Assembly (NCBI GenBank): GCA_964459995.1
Contig: CAYWOR010000003.1
Coordinates: forward strand, 124,001-188,000
Length of the DNA stretch: 64,000 nucleotides
Source of the DNA: CAZSHG01 sp964459995
GTDB lineage: Bacteria; UBP14; UBA6098
Reading direction: 5' to 3'
Of the stretch, positions 15,141 to 24,600 are shown piece after piece; the first letter of the stretch is position 1; every line of letters begins with the position of its first letter. Under the pieces are notes generated by a model. It made no database searches. It saw only the letters and a list, made by a program, of their open reading frames with translations, and was not told the DNA's origin. Position numbers and translations under genes: made by a program.

Positions 15141-17663
15141 CTATCCAAAGGAAGGAAGGTTGCCATCTCCCCCTCCTATCCATGTCGAGTCCGAATTCAG
15201 CTCGCCTTCAGATTCCATGAGCGAAGGATCGATCTGTGCAACGATATCCTCCATTGGGATTTTGACAGTTAGCTCCATAATGTCCGAACCTTGCTGAGCG
15301 GCGATAAAGTTCACAAGCTCGATAGGAACCATATTATAAATATAATCTACAGTCAATTCTACATTTCCGGAGGGCAACTGGTCGATAATCATTCGCAACG
15401 GTATTTTCAAAAGATGATCGGAACCTTTGCGGATAAGCTTATCGAGAACCGCACCGCTTTCTGAAATGGAATTATATTTGATTATCTTCCGCACCGAGAT
15501 TTCGATTTTATCGCTTGGGTCTTTCGCAAGATTTCCGCTTCCGGCTTGGAACTGAGGGGCTTTTTTGCCTGTGCCCTTCTTTTCGGACTCTTCCATCGCC
15601 GTTTTGAGATCGCTTTCGGTGAAATCTGCTTTCGAAGGCTTTTTGCCGAACTCCGGCTCGCCGAAGCCGTCGAGTTCATTGAGAATATGCGCAAGACCTT
15701 CTTCGTCAACCTTGCGTTTCTCTGTCTCGCTTTCCCTTTTCGGCTTCTGCCCGAAACCGGGGGTTGACAGCCCACCTTTGCCCGGTTGGGGTTTCCCTTT
15801 CGTGGTCTCCTGTTTTTTGGGTTTATCTTCATCCAAATCGACACCGAGAGTCTCGAGAAGTTCTCCGAGATCAGGGTCGAGATCCTCGATAGGGTCGTCT
15901 TCGACAAGATCATCCGCAAAATCTGAAATGGTTTCGATTTTCGGTTCTTTTTTGCGCGAGGGCTTGGATTGAGGTTCTGGCTCGGGTTCAGGTTCTGTCT
16001 TCGGTTTGGACTCAGGTTCAGACTCGGGCGTTTTGGCTGTTGTCTCATCGAGCAGATCATGCAATTCGCCGATGTCAATCTGAGATTCAGTTTCCGGGGC
16101 TATTGCACTCTCGGCCTCGATTTCTTCGAGTATATCTAAGGGTTCTGAAATGGATTCCGGCAATTGTCTCGAATCGGAGGGGATTTCGGGAATTGTTTCC
16201 GGTTTAGGGTTCTCCACTTTAGCATCCTCAGGCTCAGAAATCGGAATTAATTCCGGCTCGATATTATCGATTTCGGTCAATTCGATTTCCTCCAGATCAA
16301 GTCCCACAATATCTAAATCTTCCTCGGCGATTGTTACATCTTCGATGACAGTTTCTATTTCGGAGGTCGGCGATTGTTTTTCCTGAATTTGCGGGGTAGT
16401 TTCCGGTTCGGGTTCCGGATGAATTTCCAGCATTGAGGCTTCTTCAGGGGGGGAATCAATGGAAATTTCCTGCCCCAGTTCCGGCTCGGAGATAACATTC
16501 TTTTCCTCGGCACTCGGTGCTATCTCCGAAATATCGAGTTCCACGCCTATTTCCTCGACCGCGATCCGCTCGAGTTCGGCGTCGATTTCAGCAATAGGCA
16601 GATCTTCCGGCTCTTCCTCGATTTCGGAAATCGTTTCGACCATCGGTTCTTGCTGTTTCGGTTCAGGTTCTTCTTCGGCTAAGATTTCCGGTTCAGGTTC
16701 GATAGTCGGTGCTGAAACCACATCCGGAATCTGTTCTCGAGGAGGTTCGATTATCTCCTCCGGAAATTCCGGTTCGACTGCCAGTTCTTCGATAAAAGAA
16801 TCTTGAGGCTCGAAAAGTTTGGAGATTTCCTCATCGATATTCTGTTCTTCGCCGGTTTCCAATTCGGGGAAAATCAACTCCGGTTCATCCTCTTTTTTCT
16901 CGGGAATCTCCTTCTCGAAAACCTCTTTTGGCTCATAGACATCTGCGTCGGGATAGGATTCGGTAAACTCAGATTCAGGCTCGATATCGATATCGAGGCG
17001 AGCCAGCTCAGCAAGATCGATCTCCGGCTCGTTTTCGAAGATGTCTGTCCCGGTTTTCGGTTTAATTGAATCGAGTAATCCAAGCTCTTCAATGGAAGGT
17101 TCGTCGAAGAGAAGATCGGGGTGAATATCATTATCGGCGAGGGCATCTTTATCCGGGATTGCCCAATCTTCTGAGGGAGTCCATTCATCGAATTCTCCAG
17201 GCTCTTCATCCGATTCAATATCAGCTTCGGAATCTTCGTCGGTTATTTGTTTTGAAGTCGAATGGGCGAGAATCGGATAAGCGAGGAAAGGCGAGAGAAT
17301 CGCTTGAAAAACGAAAGTCGGAGTAAAATCAAAAAGAGCGTTTCGGAAAGATTCGAGCATTAGAAGTTTCGAATCGTTTAGAAAAAAGTGGAAAACGAGG
17401 CCGTTTGCCAAGGCTAGAAATCCCCAACAGAATAGAATCACAATGAAAGCTTTGAACCAAATAAAAGGCTCGAATTTGTGGCCCGAGTAGAGAAACATCG
17501 CGAGGATAAACACAGCCGCGGCAAAGGCAACCTTAATCTCCCACGGGATGAACAGCTCGGGAATCGAGAAACGCATATCGTATAAAAACGCGCTCACCCC
17601 AACCCCGGCAACGAACAGGATTAGGATAAGGATGACTGAAGTTTTTAACGATACATCTCGCAT
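15141..17663 (-). CDS. Long acidic membrane protein of the MglA operon
   Basis: 840 residues from the ATG at 17663, which has AAGAAGG just upstream (an ATG 18 bases further out is the alternative). Four hydrophobic segments fill the first 140 residues (LILILFVAGVGVSAFL, VAFAAAVFILAMFLY, AFIVILFCWGFLALA, PTFVFQAILSPFLAYPIL). From about 140 to 710 the chain is extremely rich in Glu, Pro, Asp and Ser (PEPE, EEPE repeats) and should be disordered. A compact C-terminal domain of about 110 residues follows (KIEISVRKIIKYNSISESG to MEDIVAQIDPSLM). I do not recognise it. Its position before mglA and roadblock suggests a membrane tether linking the GTPase pair to a target. Confidence 0.78.
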   Translation of the reverse strand: MRDVSLKTSVILILILFVAGVGVSAFLYDMRFSIPELFIPWEIKVAFAAAVFILAMFLYSGHKFEPFIWFKAFIVILFCWGFLALANGLVFHFFLNDSKLLMLESFRNALFDFTPTFVFQAILSPFLAYPILAHSTSKQITDEDSEADIESDEEPGEFDEWTPSEDWAIPDKDALADNDIHPDLLFDEPSIEELGLLDSIKPKTGTDIFENEPEIDLAELARLDIDIEPESEFTESYPDADVYEPKEVFEKEIPEKKEDEPELIFPELETGEEQNIDEEISKLFEPQDSFIEELAVEPEFPEEIIEPPREQIPDVVSAPTIEPEPEILAEEEPEPKQQEPMVETISEIEEEPEDLPIAEIDAELERIAVEEIGVELDISEIAPSAEEKNVISEPELGQEISIDSPPEEASMLEIHPEPEPETTPQIQEKQSPTSEIETVIEDVTIAEEDLDIVGLDLEEIELTEIDNIEPELIPISEPEDAKVENPKPETIPEIPSDSRQLPESISEPLDILEEIEAESAIAPETESQIDIGELHDLLDETTAKTPESEPESKPKTEPEPEPEPQSKPSRKKEPKIETISDFADDLVEDDPIEDLDPDLGELLETLGVDLDEDKPKKQETTKGKPQPGKGGLSTPGFGQKPKRESETEKRKVDEEGLAHILNELDGFGEPEFGKKPSKADFTESDLKTAMEESEKKGTGKKAPQFQAGSGNLAKDPSDKIEISVRKIIKYNSISESGAVLDKLIRKGSDHLLKIPLRMIIDQLPSGNVELTVDYIYNMVPIELVNFIAAQQGSDIMELTVKIPMEDIVAQIDPSLMESEGELNSDSTWIGGGDGNLPSFG

Positions 17664-17792
17664 ATGGCCCTTCTTCGGCATTTTATTAAAGTAATTATAT
17701 TCTTGCTCTATGTCAACGACTTTGAACAGCGGTGGGGTTTGTGAGAATCTTTTGTCGTTCGAGTTTTTTTAGAAATCAATTCAGGTTTATAC

Positions 17793-17821
17793 TTGATTTC
17801 GATTGAATACTACTGTAAATT
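17793..17821 (+). promoter_or_regulatory. Promoter candidate for the secreted-protein operon
   Basis: TTGATT (17793-17798), 17-bp spacer, TAAATT (17816-17821), 42 bp before the start codon of the next gene. Match to the sigma-70 consensus is moderate (four of six in each box). Confidence 0.4.
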
Positions 17822-17862
17822 GTAATATTAGTTCAATTAGATTAAGCTATAGGTATGAGATT

Positions 17863-18738
17863 ATGACGAGATCGAGATTGATAATCCTCTTTTCCATAAT
17901 GATACTGGCGGTAGCGGTTTTCGGCGCGCGGATACGCGTTCGTCCACCCACTATTCTGCTTCAGGAAGCACCCGTCGGTGAGTTATATGATTTCGAGCTT
18001 CTGCGCGGGCAGTATATCACCATAGGGCCGATCGAGGGAAATAGGACATACGAGCTTATCGCAGAACCTGCGAGCCATGGGGGAAGTCAGGCAACCGGTT
18101 TCGTCGATTTTCCCGATGGCTCTTGGTTTCAGCTCGAAAAGGACACTGTATTCGTCGCGAGTGAAACCGAGGAGAATGTCCGCATGTGGATGGATATCCC
18201 TCTGAACGACGGATATTACAATCACCATTGGTTATTGGGTATTGCGCTCAATCCAATTACTCCGCCCGGTTCCCGCGAGCAAATTCAGGTTGGCGCATAT
18301 CTTCTCTTTCGTATCGAGACGGAAGCCAAGGCTGGTGTTGTCCCTATTTGTGCAGAAAGGGAAGTAGTATCCGCGCCAAGCATGCTGGTTTTTGAAGATG
18401 CAAATCCCGGCGAGGAAATCACGAAGGTTGTCGAGTTATTCTCCGGTTATAGTTCCTCGCAGATGGCGAAGGTTTATCCTCTCGATCCGTCATCACCCGT
18501 GGCACAGCTGACAATTCTCGGCACACCGGGATTCCAACGGCTTCAGGACCCCAGCTGGCTCGAATATCCCACCGAGACTGTTATTCCCGGAACTAATGAA
18601 CCCGGCGGGCCTTTCCCGATTACCCTTAAAATCCCAAAAGGCGAACAGATTCGGCGTTTCGAAGAAATATTGATGATTGAAACGAAAAACTCTCAACCGG
18701 CCTTTATTCGAATTCTCGTTACAACAAAGGTAAATTAG
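17863..18738 (+). CDS. Secreted beta-rich protein of unknown function
   Basis: 291 residues from the ATG at 17863 (AGGTATGAG upstream). A signal peptide covers about 1-22 (RLIILFSIMILAVAVFGA). The mature part is beta-rich, with two similar halves each ending in a block of the kind LLFRIETEAKA and FIRILVTTKVN, suggesting two Ig-like domains. No catalytic motif and no SPNPFN-type tail is seen. The next gene (18787) begins 48 bp downstream and is also secreted, so they probably form an operon and may act together outside the cell. Family not recognised. Confidence 0.72.
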   Translation: MTRSRLIILFSIMILAVAVFGARIRVRPPTILLQEAPVGELYDFELLRGQYITIGPIEGNRTYELIAEPASHGGSQATGFVDFPDGSWFQLEKDTVFVASETEENVRMWMDIPLNDGYYNHHWLLGIALNPITPPGSREQIQVGAYLLFRIETEAKAGVVPICAEREVVSAPSMLVFEDANPGEEITKVVELFSGYSSSQMAKVYPLDPSSPVAQLTILGTPGFQRLQDPSWLEYPTETVIPGTNEPGGPFPITLKIPKGEQIRRFEEILMIETKNSQPAFIRILVTTKVN

Positions 18739-18786
18739 AATGTCGATATTAAATTTCAAAAATAATCCTATTAAAATGGAGGCAAG

Positions 18787-21700
18787 ATGAAGAGACTGGC
18801 CCTGCTTCTCTTCGTAATTATCGCTCTAACATCGATGGCACAGCCGAGATACATCGATAGCGATAACGAACTTATCGGTGTTGGTGCCGATATTTCGGGC
18901 ATGTTCAGCATCGGTGTCCCGCCGGATGCCGAACATGCCTATGTCCGGCTATTACTGAACTCCAATTACAGGCTTTCCAGCCCTGCGGGAGCCTATGCCG
19001 GATTCCTGATAGACAGCATCATGTATTCAACAAACGCAATGATTAACATGATCTATCCGGACAGTGCCGTAAATCTTTCCGATCATCAGATTTCTCCTTC
19101 GACTGTTGATATCATCAACAAATGGATCATGACCGAATGGGAAATCGAAGATGCCGCACGTGACATAAGTGGAGTTTACATCCAGCAGGTTCTTCAGCCG
19201 CAGGAAAGCGGTGGTAGCGGAACTGTTGTTTGCCGTTGGCTCGTTCGTAATAACGACGATAGGCCACACACAATCGGCATGGTTTTGGCGATGGACACAA
19301 AAATCGGCGACAGCGACTCTGCGAAGATTTGGGCACCGGGTATTCCCTATTCAGACACCGTTCGTGTGCTTCCGGACTATGTTCATGATTGGCCTTTGCC
19401 GCCTTTCTGGGAAGCATATGAATACGATCCTCCCCATGACACGATGGGATTGGTAGCAAGAGGAATTCTCGCAACACCGCCTAACACTCTCCCCGATAGA
19501 ATCGCTATGGCCGACTGGAGGGATATCCTCGGAAGATACTGGGATACGGATTTCGATGAATTAAGCAGATATAACGATTCCGGGGCGATGCTTTGGTGGT
19601 TTCCCGTTACAGTTCAGCCGGGTTCGCTGAAAACAATTACCACTACCTACGGGCTTTCCGACAGCTCGGAAAGTATCGGGGGTATCTACGGTCTTTCTAT
19701 ATCTTATCCGCGCGACCTCATCGTAGCCGGATGCCAGCTTCGTCCTAATCCCTTTAACCTGATTGTCGGTGTTACAAACAATTCAGACAGCACCGTTATC
19801 GATATGCAGGGCGTGGTGGATTTCTCAGGTTCTTCCTATCTGACACTTGCCCCTGGAGACAGTGCGGTTAAGTTAGTAAGCCCTTCGAATTTGTCCCCCG
19901 GCGAAGTGGGATTTGTCAGCTGGAGCGTTCTTGTGAATCCGCTTCCATCTATGAATGTTATCGACTATTTTCAGGTTACCGCACGAACAGACGATCCGGA
20001 CACATTCACCTCATCGCCCCCGATGCCTATCAATATCCGTGGTGCGGATTACATGGGGCCGGTTGCGGATCTTGTTCTGCCACTAAACAACACAATAACA
20101 AGCGATTCGCTACAGCCTATCAAAATCCATCTCTACGATGAGGACATCGGAGTCAATCCGAATCGTATATTCTTCTATTTCTATCCGACTCCTTTCGATA
20201 CTATAGGGGTCGATATAACGGATCCTCGGCTCAGTTATGGGTTGGATACCCTAATGTATAGGCCTTCGACAGCTCTCGGAAACGGGAGATTCATCAATTT
20301 TCAGCTCACTCGTGCCGAGGACCTCTATGGCTGTCCGACAGTTCCGATGGGGCTTTCGAGATTCCTTGTCGATTTGGAAGGACCGGTTATTACGGGGCAT
20401 TTCCCGCCAACCGGTTCGATACAAACCGACTCTTTGGTGAAGAACTACGTTCTTGCCTACGATGTTTATGGCAGTCTTCGTATTCAGAGTGTCGAGTATG
20501 ATTTTCTGCTCGATGACTATCCTTTGGGAACCTCGGTTACCGGCGGAGTTGCTGGAAGCGGAGTCAGTATTGGTTTGAATTCCGTCCCCGGAGAATCAGA
20601 CACGGTTTATTGGAAACCAGCGGAATGGACATCAGGGGCAGGAAGAATCGCGGACGGCTATGTCAACGTTTCTTTGGACAATCTCACCGATGACCCGGAT
20701 TACGGCATACCTAATCCATGTCTCGACACGCCCTATGGATGGACATATATAATGAACTCGCACGGCCCTCGTGCACGTTCGGTCGTTCCTTATAATGGCG
20801 ACTATGTAAGCATCGCAGACAGAGATGTCGTTTATTATCTCTACGATGGCAACTCTATCGATATGTCAACGGCGCAGATTAGTATCGACGGCGTTACTAT
20901 GCCTATCGCCGGCGGAAGACGCGACAGCATAAGGACAATCGATGTAACAACCCCCTTCGCGGACTGCCATGTCGTGAATGTGGAAATTGTTAACTGCAAC
21001 GACAGCCTCGGCACACCGTTGGATATGACCAGTATGACATCTTGGTCATACACAGTTGATGTTTCTGCGCCTTTTATCTGCGGCGGATCTTTGGGTCATG
21101 GCGATACTGTCGGCACTGATGCTTTCGATATCGAGCTTTGTCTTGACGATGTCTGCGCCGGTATCGAAAGAGATAGTGTTATGGCTTGGGTTGACGGCGT
21201 TATGGTAACTCTGTTGTCCTGGACTTCACCTGACGAGGTTAGCTTTGGCGTCGTGGCGACAGGCGACTCAGTTGTTATCCGGTTGCGCATATGCGATATG
21301 ATCGATGTCGGACCGGCAAATTGGTTGGATACTACCTTCGTGATTCATATTTCGATGGAAGGTCCAAGAGCGCATTTCCAATACTCCGGCACGGGCTATA
21401 TCTGTAGCGCGACTGGACCTATTGTTTGGTATCTCTACGATTCCGACGGCATCGATGAATCCTCGATACAGGTTACCGCAGATGGCTCTGTTTACGACAT
21501 CACATCGCCGCAGTTGGGTTATAACGCGGCCTCCCATTTGCTCAGCTACACACCTGCTGTTCCTTGGGCTGATGGCGATGTTGTTACAGCAAGTCTCGAT
21601 GAGGCTTCCGACCTTTTCGGCTATGACCTCGACGCTCCGGTTTCGGGAATATGGACTGTTGACCTCGATGGCATCGTCTGGTCTGAAACCATCCTTGAAT

Positions 21701-22299
21701 CGCATGTTTCCACTGGCGGTTCGAGTTACGACATGCTGGATTCGTTCCTTACTATCCACTTCTATTGGGGCGATGGCGAGATCGACAGCGTGGTCGTTAT
21801 CGTTAACGGCGACTCTATTTTCCCCGGCCCGGGACTTACCGTTTACGATACGGCAGTCGTTTTCAGCGCCGCAGATGCAGGAATTGTCCTCGACAGCGGT
21901 CTCACTTATGAGGTGCAAATCTCTGCGGTATCTATATGCGCCTTTAGCGCCGGTTCTTGGGCGACGAGGACTTTGAACCTATACAGCACAAGCATCGAAG
22001 AACAAAGAGGCAAATTGCCGACAGTTGTCGAACTACTGCCGAATAGACCGGATCCTTTCAACGCCGCGACCACAATCCCATTTGCATTGCCTTCGGAAGA
22101 TATGGTCAGGCTTGATATCTCAGATATGCTCGGTCGCCATGTCACGACATTAGTTAGTTCGCGTATGTCTGCGGGTCTTCATGAAGCTGTTTGGAACGGA
22201 AAGGATGATTCCGGCAGAGAAATGCCCAGTGGCGTTTACAACTGCAGAATAATCGTCTCCGAAAGCGTAAAAACACAACGTATTACGCTCATTAGATAA
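18787..22299 (+). CDS. Large secreted protein with Ig-like repeats and FlgD-like sorting tail
   Basis: 1170 residues. A signal peptide (MKRLALLLFVIIALTSMAQ) is followed by a domain resembling those that describe wrapped-up surface protein repeats (about 30-320), then several Ig-like segments that share GPRARSVVPYNGDYVS / GPRAHFQYSGTGYI / PVITGHFPPTGS openings with VVYYLYDGNSID / IVWYLYDSDGID, typical of repeated bacterial Ig-like domains. The last 85 residues (LLPNRPDPFNAATTIPFALP, RLDISDMLGRHVTTL, WNGKDDSGREMPSGVY) are a FlgD-like/type IX-style C-terminal domain. It is preceded by GGAGG. It is presumably exported and attached to the cell surface; ligand or role unknown. Confidence 0.8.
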   Translation: MKRLALLLFVIIALTSMAQPRYIDSDNELIGVGADISGMFSIGVPPDAEHAYVRLLLNSNYRLSSPAGAYAGFLIDSIMYSTNAMINMIYPDSAVNLSDHQISPSTVDIINKWIMTEWEIEDAARDISGVYIQQVLQPQESGGSGTVVCRWLVRNNDDRPHTIGMVLAMDTKIGDSDSAKIWAPGIPYSDTVRVLPDYVHDWPLPPFWEAYEYDPPHDTMGLVARGILATPPNTLPDRIAMADWRDILGRYWDTDFDELSRYNDSGAMLWWFPVTVQPGSLKTITTTYGLSDSSESIGGIYGLSISYPRDLIVAGCQLRPNPFNLIVGVTNNSDSTVIDMQGVVDFSGSSYLTLAPGDSAVKLVSPSNLSPGEVGFVSWSVLVNPLPSMNVIDYFQVTARTDDPDTFTSSPPMPINIRGADYMGPVADLVLPLNNTITSDSLQPIKIHLYDEDIGVNPNRIFFYFYPTPFDTIGVDITDPRLSYGLDTLMYRPSTALGNGRFINFQLTRAEDLYGCPTVPMGLSRFLVDLEGPVITGHFPPTGSIQTDSLVKNYVLAYDVYGSLRIQSVEYDFLLDDYPLGTSVTGGVAGSGVSIGLNSVPGESDTVYWKPAEWTSGAGRIADGYVNVSLDNLTDDPDYGIPNPCLDTPYGWTYIMNSHGPRARSVVPYNGDYVSIADRDVVYYLYDGNSIDMSTAQISIDGVTMPIAGGRRDSIRTIDVTTPFADCHVVNVEIVNCNDSLGTPLDMTSMTSWSYTVDVSAPFICGGSLGHGDTVGTDAFDIELCLDDVCAGIERDSVMAWVDGVMVTLLSWTSPDEVSFGVVATGDSVVIRLRICDMIDVGPANWLDTTFVIHISMEGPRAHFQYSGTGYICSATGPIVWYLYDSDGIDESSIQVTADGSVYDITSPQLGYNAASHLLSYTPAVPWADGDVVTASLDEASDLFGYDLDAPVSGIWTVDLDGIVWSETILESHVSTGGSSYDMLDSFLTIHFYWGDGEIDSVVVIVNGDSIFPGPGLTVYDTAVVFSAADAGIVLDSGLTYEVQISAVSICAFSAGSWATRTLNLYSTSIEEQRGKLPTVVELLPNRPDPFNAATTIPFALPSEDMVRLDISDMLGRHVTTLVSSRMSAGLHEAVWNGKDDSGREMPSGVYNCRIIVSESVKTQRITLIR

Positions 22300-22321
22300 C
22301 CGGCATTAGCTCGATTTCAGT

Positions 22322-22351
22322 GGGTCGCGTTTCGACGCGGCCCTTTTTTTT
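22322..22351 (+). terminator. Intrinsic terminator
   Basis: Stem GGGTCGCG (22322-22329) with CGCGGCCC (22336-22343), one U-G pair, 6-nt loop, then eight T. It closes the operon of secreted proteins. Confidence 0.88.
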
Positions 22352-22353
22352 GT

Positions 22354-22382
22354 TTGACTTGAAAGGGTGTGATTATTATATA
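22354..22382 (+). promoter_or_regulatory. Promoter for the thioredoxin-like gene
   Basis: TTGACT (22354-22359), 17-bp spacer, TATATA (22377-22382). Both boxes match five of six consensus bases. Transcription should start near 22389, which rules out the ATG at 22382 as a start codon and supports the one at 22403. Confidence 0.7.
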
Positions 22383-22402
22383 TGTTCGATATGCTTAGAG
22401 TT

Positions 22403-22906
22403 ATGAAGAAATATATCATCTTACTCGTTGTTGCTGGCGCGATTTTCGCGGAGCCGGTTTCCGAATGGAAATGGCTGGATTTCGCAGATGCCTATCCTCT
22501 TGCAATAACCCAACATAAACATCTTATTGTCAATTTCTATTCGACAGGCTGTTACTGGTGCCGAAAAATGGACAAGGACACTTTCGAAGATACGACCGTG
22601 ATAAAACGCCTCGAAGAAGGTTTTATCGGTGCGAAAGTGAATATCGGTTCGAGCCGGAAGGTCGAGTGGAAAGGGCAAACGATTACCGAACACGATTTGT
22701 CGCGCCAATTTGCAGTCAGAGGAGTTCCTGTTACTGCTTTTGTCGATACAACCGGCAAGATTGTCGGCTCTGTTCCGGGGTATATTGCACCGAATAATCT
22801 TCTGCCAATGTTAAAATATGTTGAGGGCAGTTGGTATAACGAGTTATCGTTCCAGGAATTTATGGCAAGCGAAGAAGCGCTGAGAAAACTTCAAAGCAAC
22901 CCTTGA
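22403..22906 (+). CDS. Secreted thioredoxin-like protein
   Basis: 167 residues from the ATG at 22403. Signal peptide MKKYIILLVVAGAIFA, then a thioredoxin fold: strand HLIVNFYSTGCYWCRKM with the CxxC redox pair (CYWC), and the cis-proline loop RGVPVTAFVD before the last strands. The DUF255/SoxW-like sub-type (CYWC, KDTFEDTTVIKRL) fits. It is exported to the periplasm and could reduce or isomerise disulfides or serve cytochrome or surface protein maturation. The following gene starts in its stop codon (TTGA overlap at 22903), so it is coupled to a secreted lamin-tail protein, a possible client. Confidence 0.87.
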   Translation: MKKYIILLVVAGAIFAEPVSEWKWLDFADAYPLAITQHKHLIVNFYSTGCYWCRKMDKDTFEDTTVIKRLEEGFIGAKVNIGSSRKVEWKGQTITEHDLSRQFAVRGVPVTAFVDTTGKIVGSVPGYIAPNNLLPMLKYVEGSWYNELSFQEFMASEEALRKLQSNP

Positions 22907-24600
22907 GAAGATTAAATCGACATTCTTTCCAGACCGCCCTAATAGGCGGTTTTGTGTTTTTCAATCTCGCATTCTTCAGCCAGTTGCTTGGGCAGATAAT
23001 TCTTACAGAAGTAATGAATAACCCAACCGGATCAGAAACCGCTATCCCCGGCGGCGATTCGAACGAATATATTGAGATTTTTAACGCCGGCGAAGACAGC
23101 GTAGATCTGACAGGTTGGTCTTTTAGCGATGGCGATGATGTCGATTTTCTTTCCACCGGTGAGTTTCGGCTCTCGCCATTACCGCTGATAGAGGGGATTT
23201 ATAATTCGATGATCCTCGCGCCGGGCGCTTTCGCGCTTATTCTCGACCCAGAATATGTAGATCCGGCTAACAACCAGCCATATAATTGGCCATCAAACAC
23301 TTTGATACTTTCTATTCAAACCACAACCGACCTCGGCGGTTCACGTCTTGCGACAAATGATCCAATCACACTCTTCAATGAGCATGGCACCGAAGTGGAT
23401 TCTTTTCCTGTTCCCTTCGACCCAGGCGACGGCATAAGCGCGGAGCGTGTATCTATCGATGGTGATTCTTGGTCGGCTTGTATTGCGCCTTCGGGGCATA
23501 CTGCCGGCGCAAGAAACTCTCGTTGGCCTTTCGGAAGGGACCTTTCCATCGATTCGGTTTCCACACCGGAAAACCCGGTGGCAAGTTCGCCCATTAGTGT
23601 TTATGTTTATATCTCAAATGTTGGCGAGAGCTTTGTTGGGACTGTGACTATTAGACTTTTCGAAAGTTCGGACACTTCGGCTTTTAACCTTCTCGATTCG
23701 GAAACAATTACTAATATCGAGATTAGTGAAAACCGAGTTATTGAGCTGACTGCTGATTTGAGCGAAGGTGCGTATAATCTCTTCGCAAGCCTGTCTGATG
23801 ACGATAATCTATCGAATAATTCCGGTTCGCTAAGGATTTTCATTGGGCCTTCTGGCTGGCCGGTATGTGTCTCTGAGTTTATGTTTATGCCTATAACTGG
23901 CGAACCCGAGTGGATCGAGATTCACAATTGGGGCGAAATTCCTATCGACCTTACCGGATGGAGTTTCGGTGACGAGCTGACTCTGTATGAAATTCCACCA
24001 TGCACTTTAGAACCGGGCGGCTTTGCGGTGCTTGTTGAAAATTTGGCTAATTTTTCCGATACTCTTTGTGAGGGTGCAATTTTACTCGGACCTTCTCGTT
24101 GGGCGATTTTAAACAACACTTCGGATGTCGTCAGAATTGTCGATTCGGACGGTCTTCTTCGCCAGAGCATTCCATATTCGAGTGGGCAATTCGGCTCGTG
24201 CATGACAAATGGGGTTTCCGCTGAGGTAATCGAGGCCGGAAGTTCTCAGCTTGCCTGTTGCCCTGCTGGCCGGACAGCCGGTTGCGCGAATGCAATATGG
24301 TTCATTACCCCCGGCAGAAAGAGTATTTCTGCTGATCCTAACCCCTTCGATCCAACAAAAGAACGCACAACTGTGAGTTTCGAGCTTCCCTCGGCGGGAA
24401 TTGGGGTTTATGTTTATGACCGCCTCGGGCGACGTGTCGCGACTCTCGTCGAACCAAACCGACCGGTAGGCATGCAGGTAGAATGGGACGGACGGGACGA
24501 TTCTGGGCAGATTCTGCCTTCGGGGATGTTCATCCTTTTTGCCAAAGATTCAGAGGGAAATTCTGCGAAAGCGGTCATTGCGCTGGAAGGCGGACGATGA
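22903..24600 (+). CDS. Secreted lamin-tail-domain protein with sorting tail
   Basis: 565 residues, starting at a TTG that overlaps the stop of the thioredoxin gene. A signal peptide (about 1-30, LIGGFVFFNLAFFSQLLG) precedes two lamin-tail domains, each with the signature E-x-x-N/P ... EYIEIFNAGEDSVDLTGWSF (in parts, about 50-75) and EWIEIHNWGEIPIDLTGWSF. Between them lies an Ig-like CARDB-type domain (about 215-310). The final 80 residues (ADPNPFDPTKERTTVSFELP, YVYDRLGRRVATL, WDGRDDSGQILPSGMFI) are the FlgD-like tail. Lamin-tail domains in bacteria occur on secreted surface or nuclease proteins; no nuclease motif is seen here. It overlaps the next gene by ATGA. Confidence 0.85.
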   Translation: MRRLNRHSFQTALIGGFVFFNLAFFSQLLGQIILTEVMNNPTGSETAIPGGDSNEYIEIFNAGEDSVDLTGWSFSDGDDVDFLSTGEFRLSPLPLIEGIYNSMILAPGAFALILDPEYVDPANNQPYNWPSNTLILSIQTTTDLGGSRLATNDPITLFNEHGTEVDSFPVPFDPGDGISAERVSIDGDSWSACIAPSGHTAGARNSRWPFGRDLSIDSVSTPENPVASSPISVYVYISNVGESFVGTVTIRLFESSDTSAFNLLDSETITNIEISENRVIELTADLSEGAYNLFASLSDDDNLSNNSGSLRIFIGPSGWPVCVSEFMFMPITGEPEWIEIHNWGEIPIDLTGWSFGDELTLYEIPPCTLEPGGFAVLVENLANFSDTLCEGAILLGPSRWAILNNTSDVVRIVDSDGLLRQSIPYSSGQFGSCMTNGVSAEVIEAGSSQLACCPAGRTAGCANAIWFITPGRKSISADPNPFDPTKERTTVSFELPSAGIGVYVYDRLGRRVATLVEPNRPVGMQVEWDGRDDSGQILPSGMFILFAKDSEGNSAKAVIALEGGR

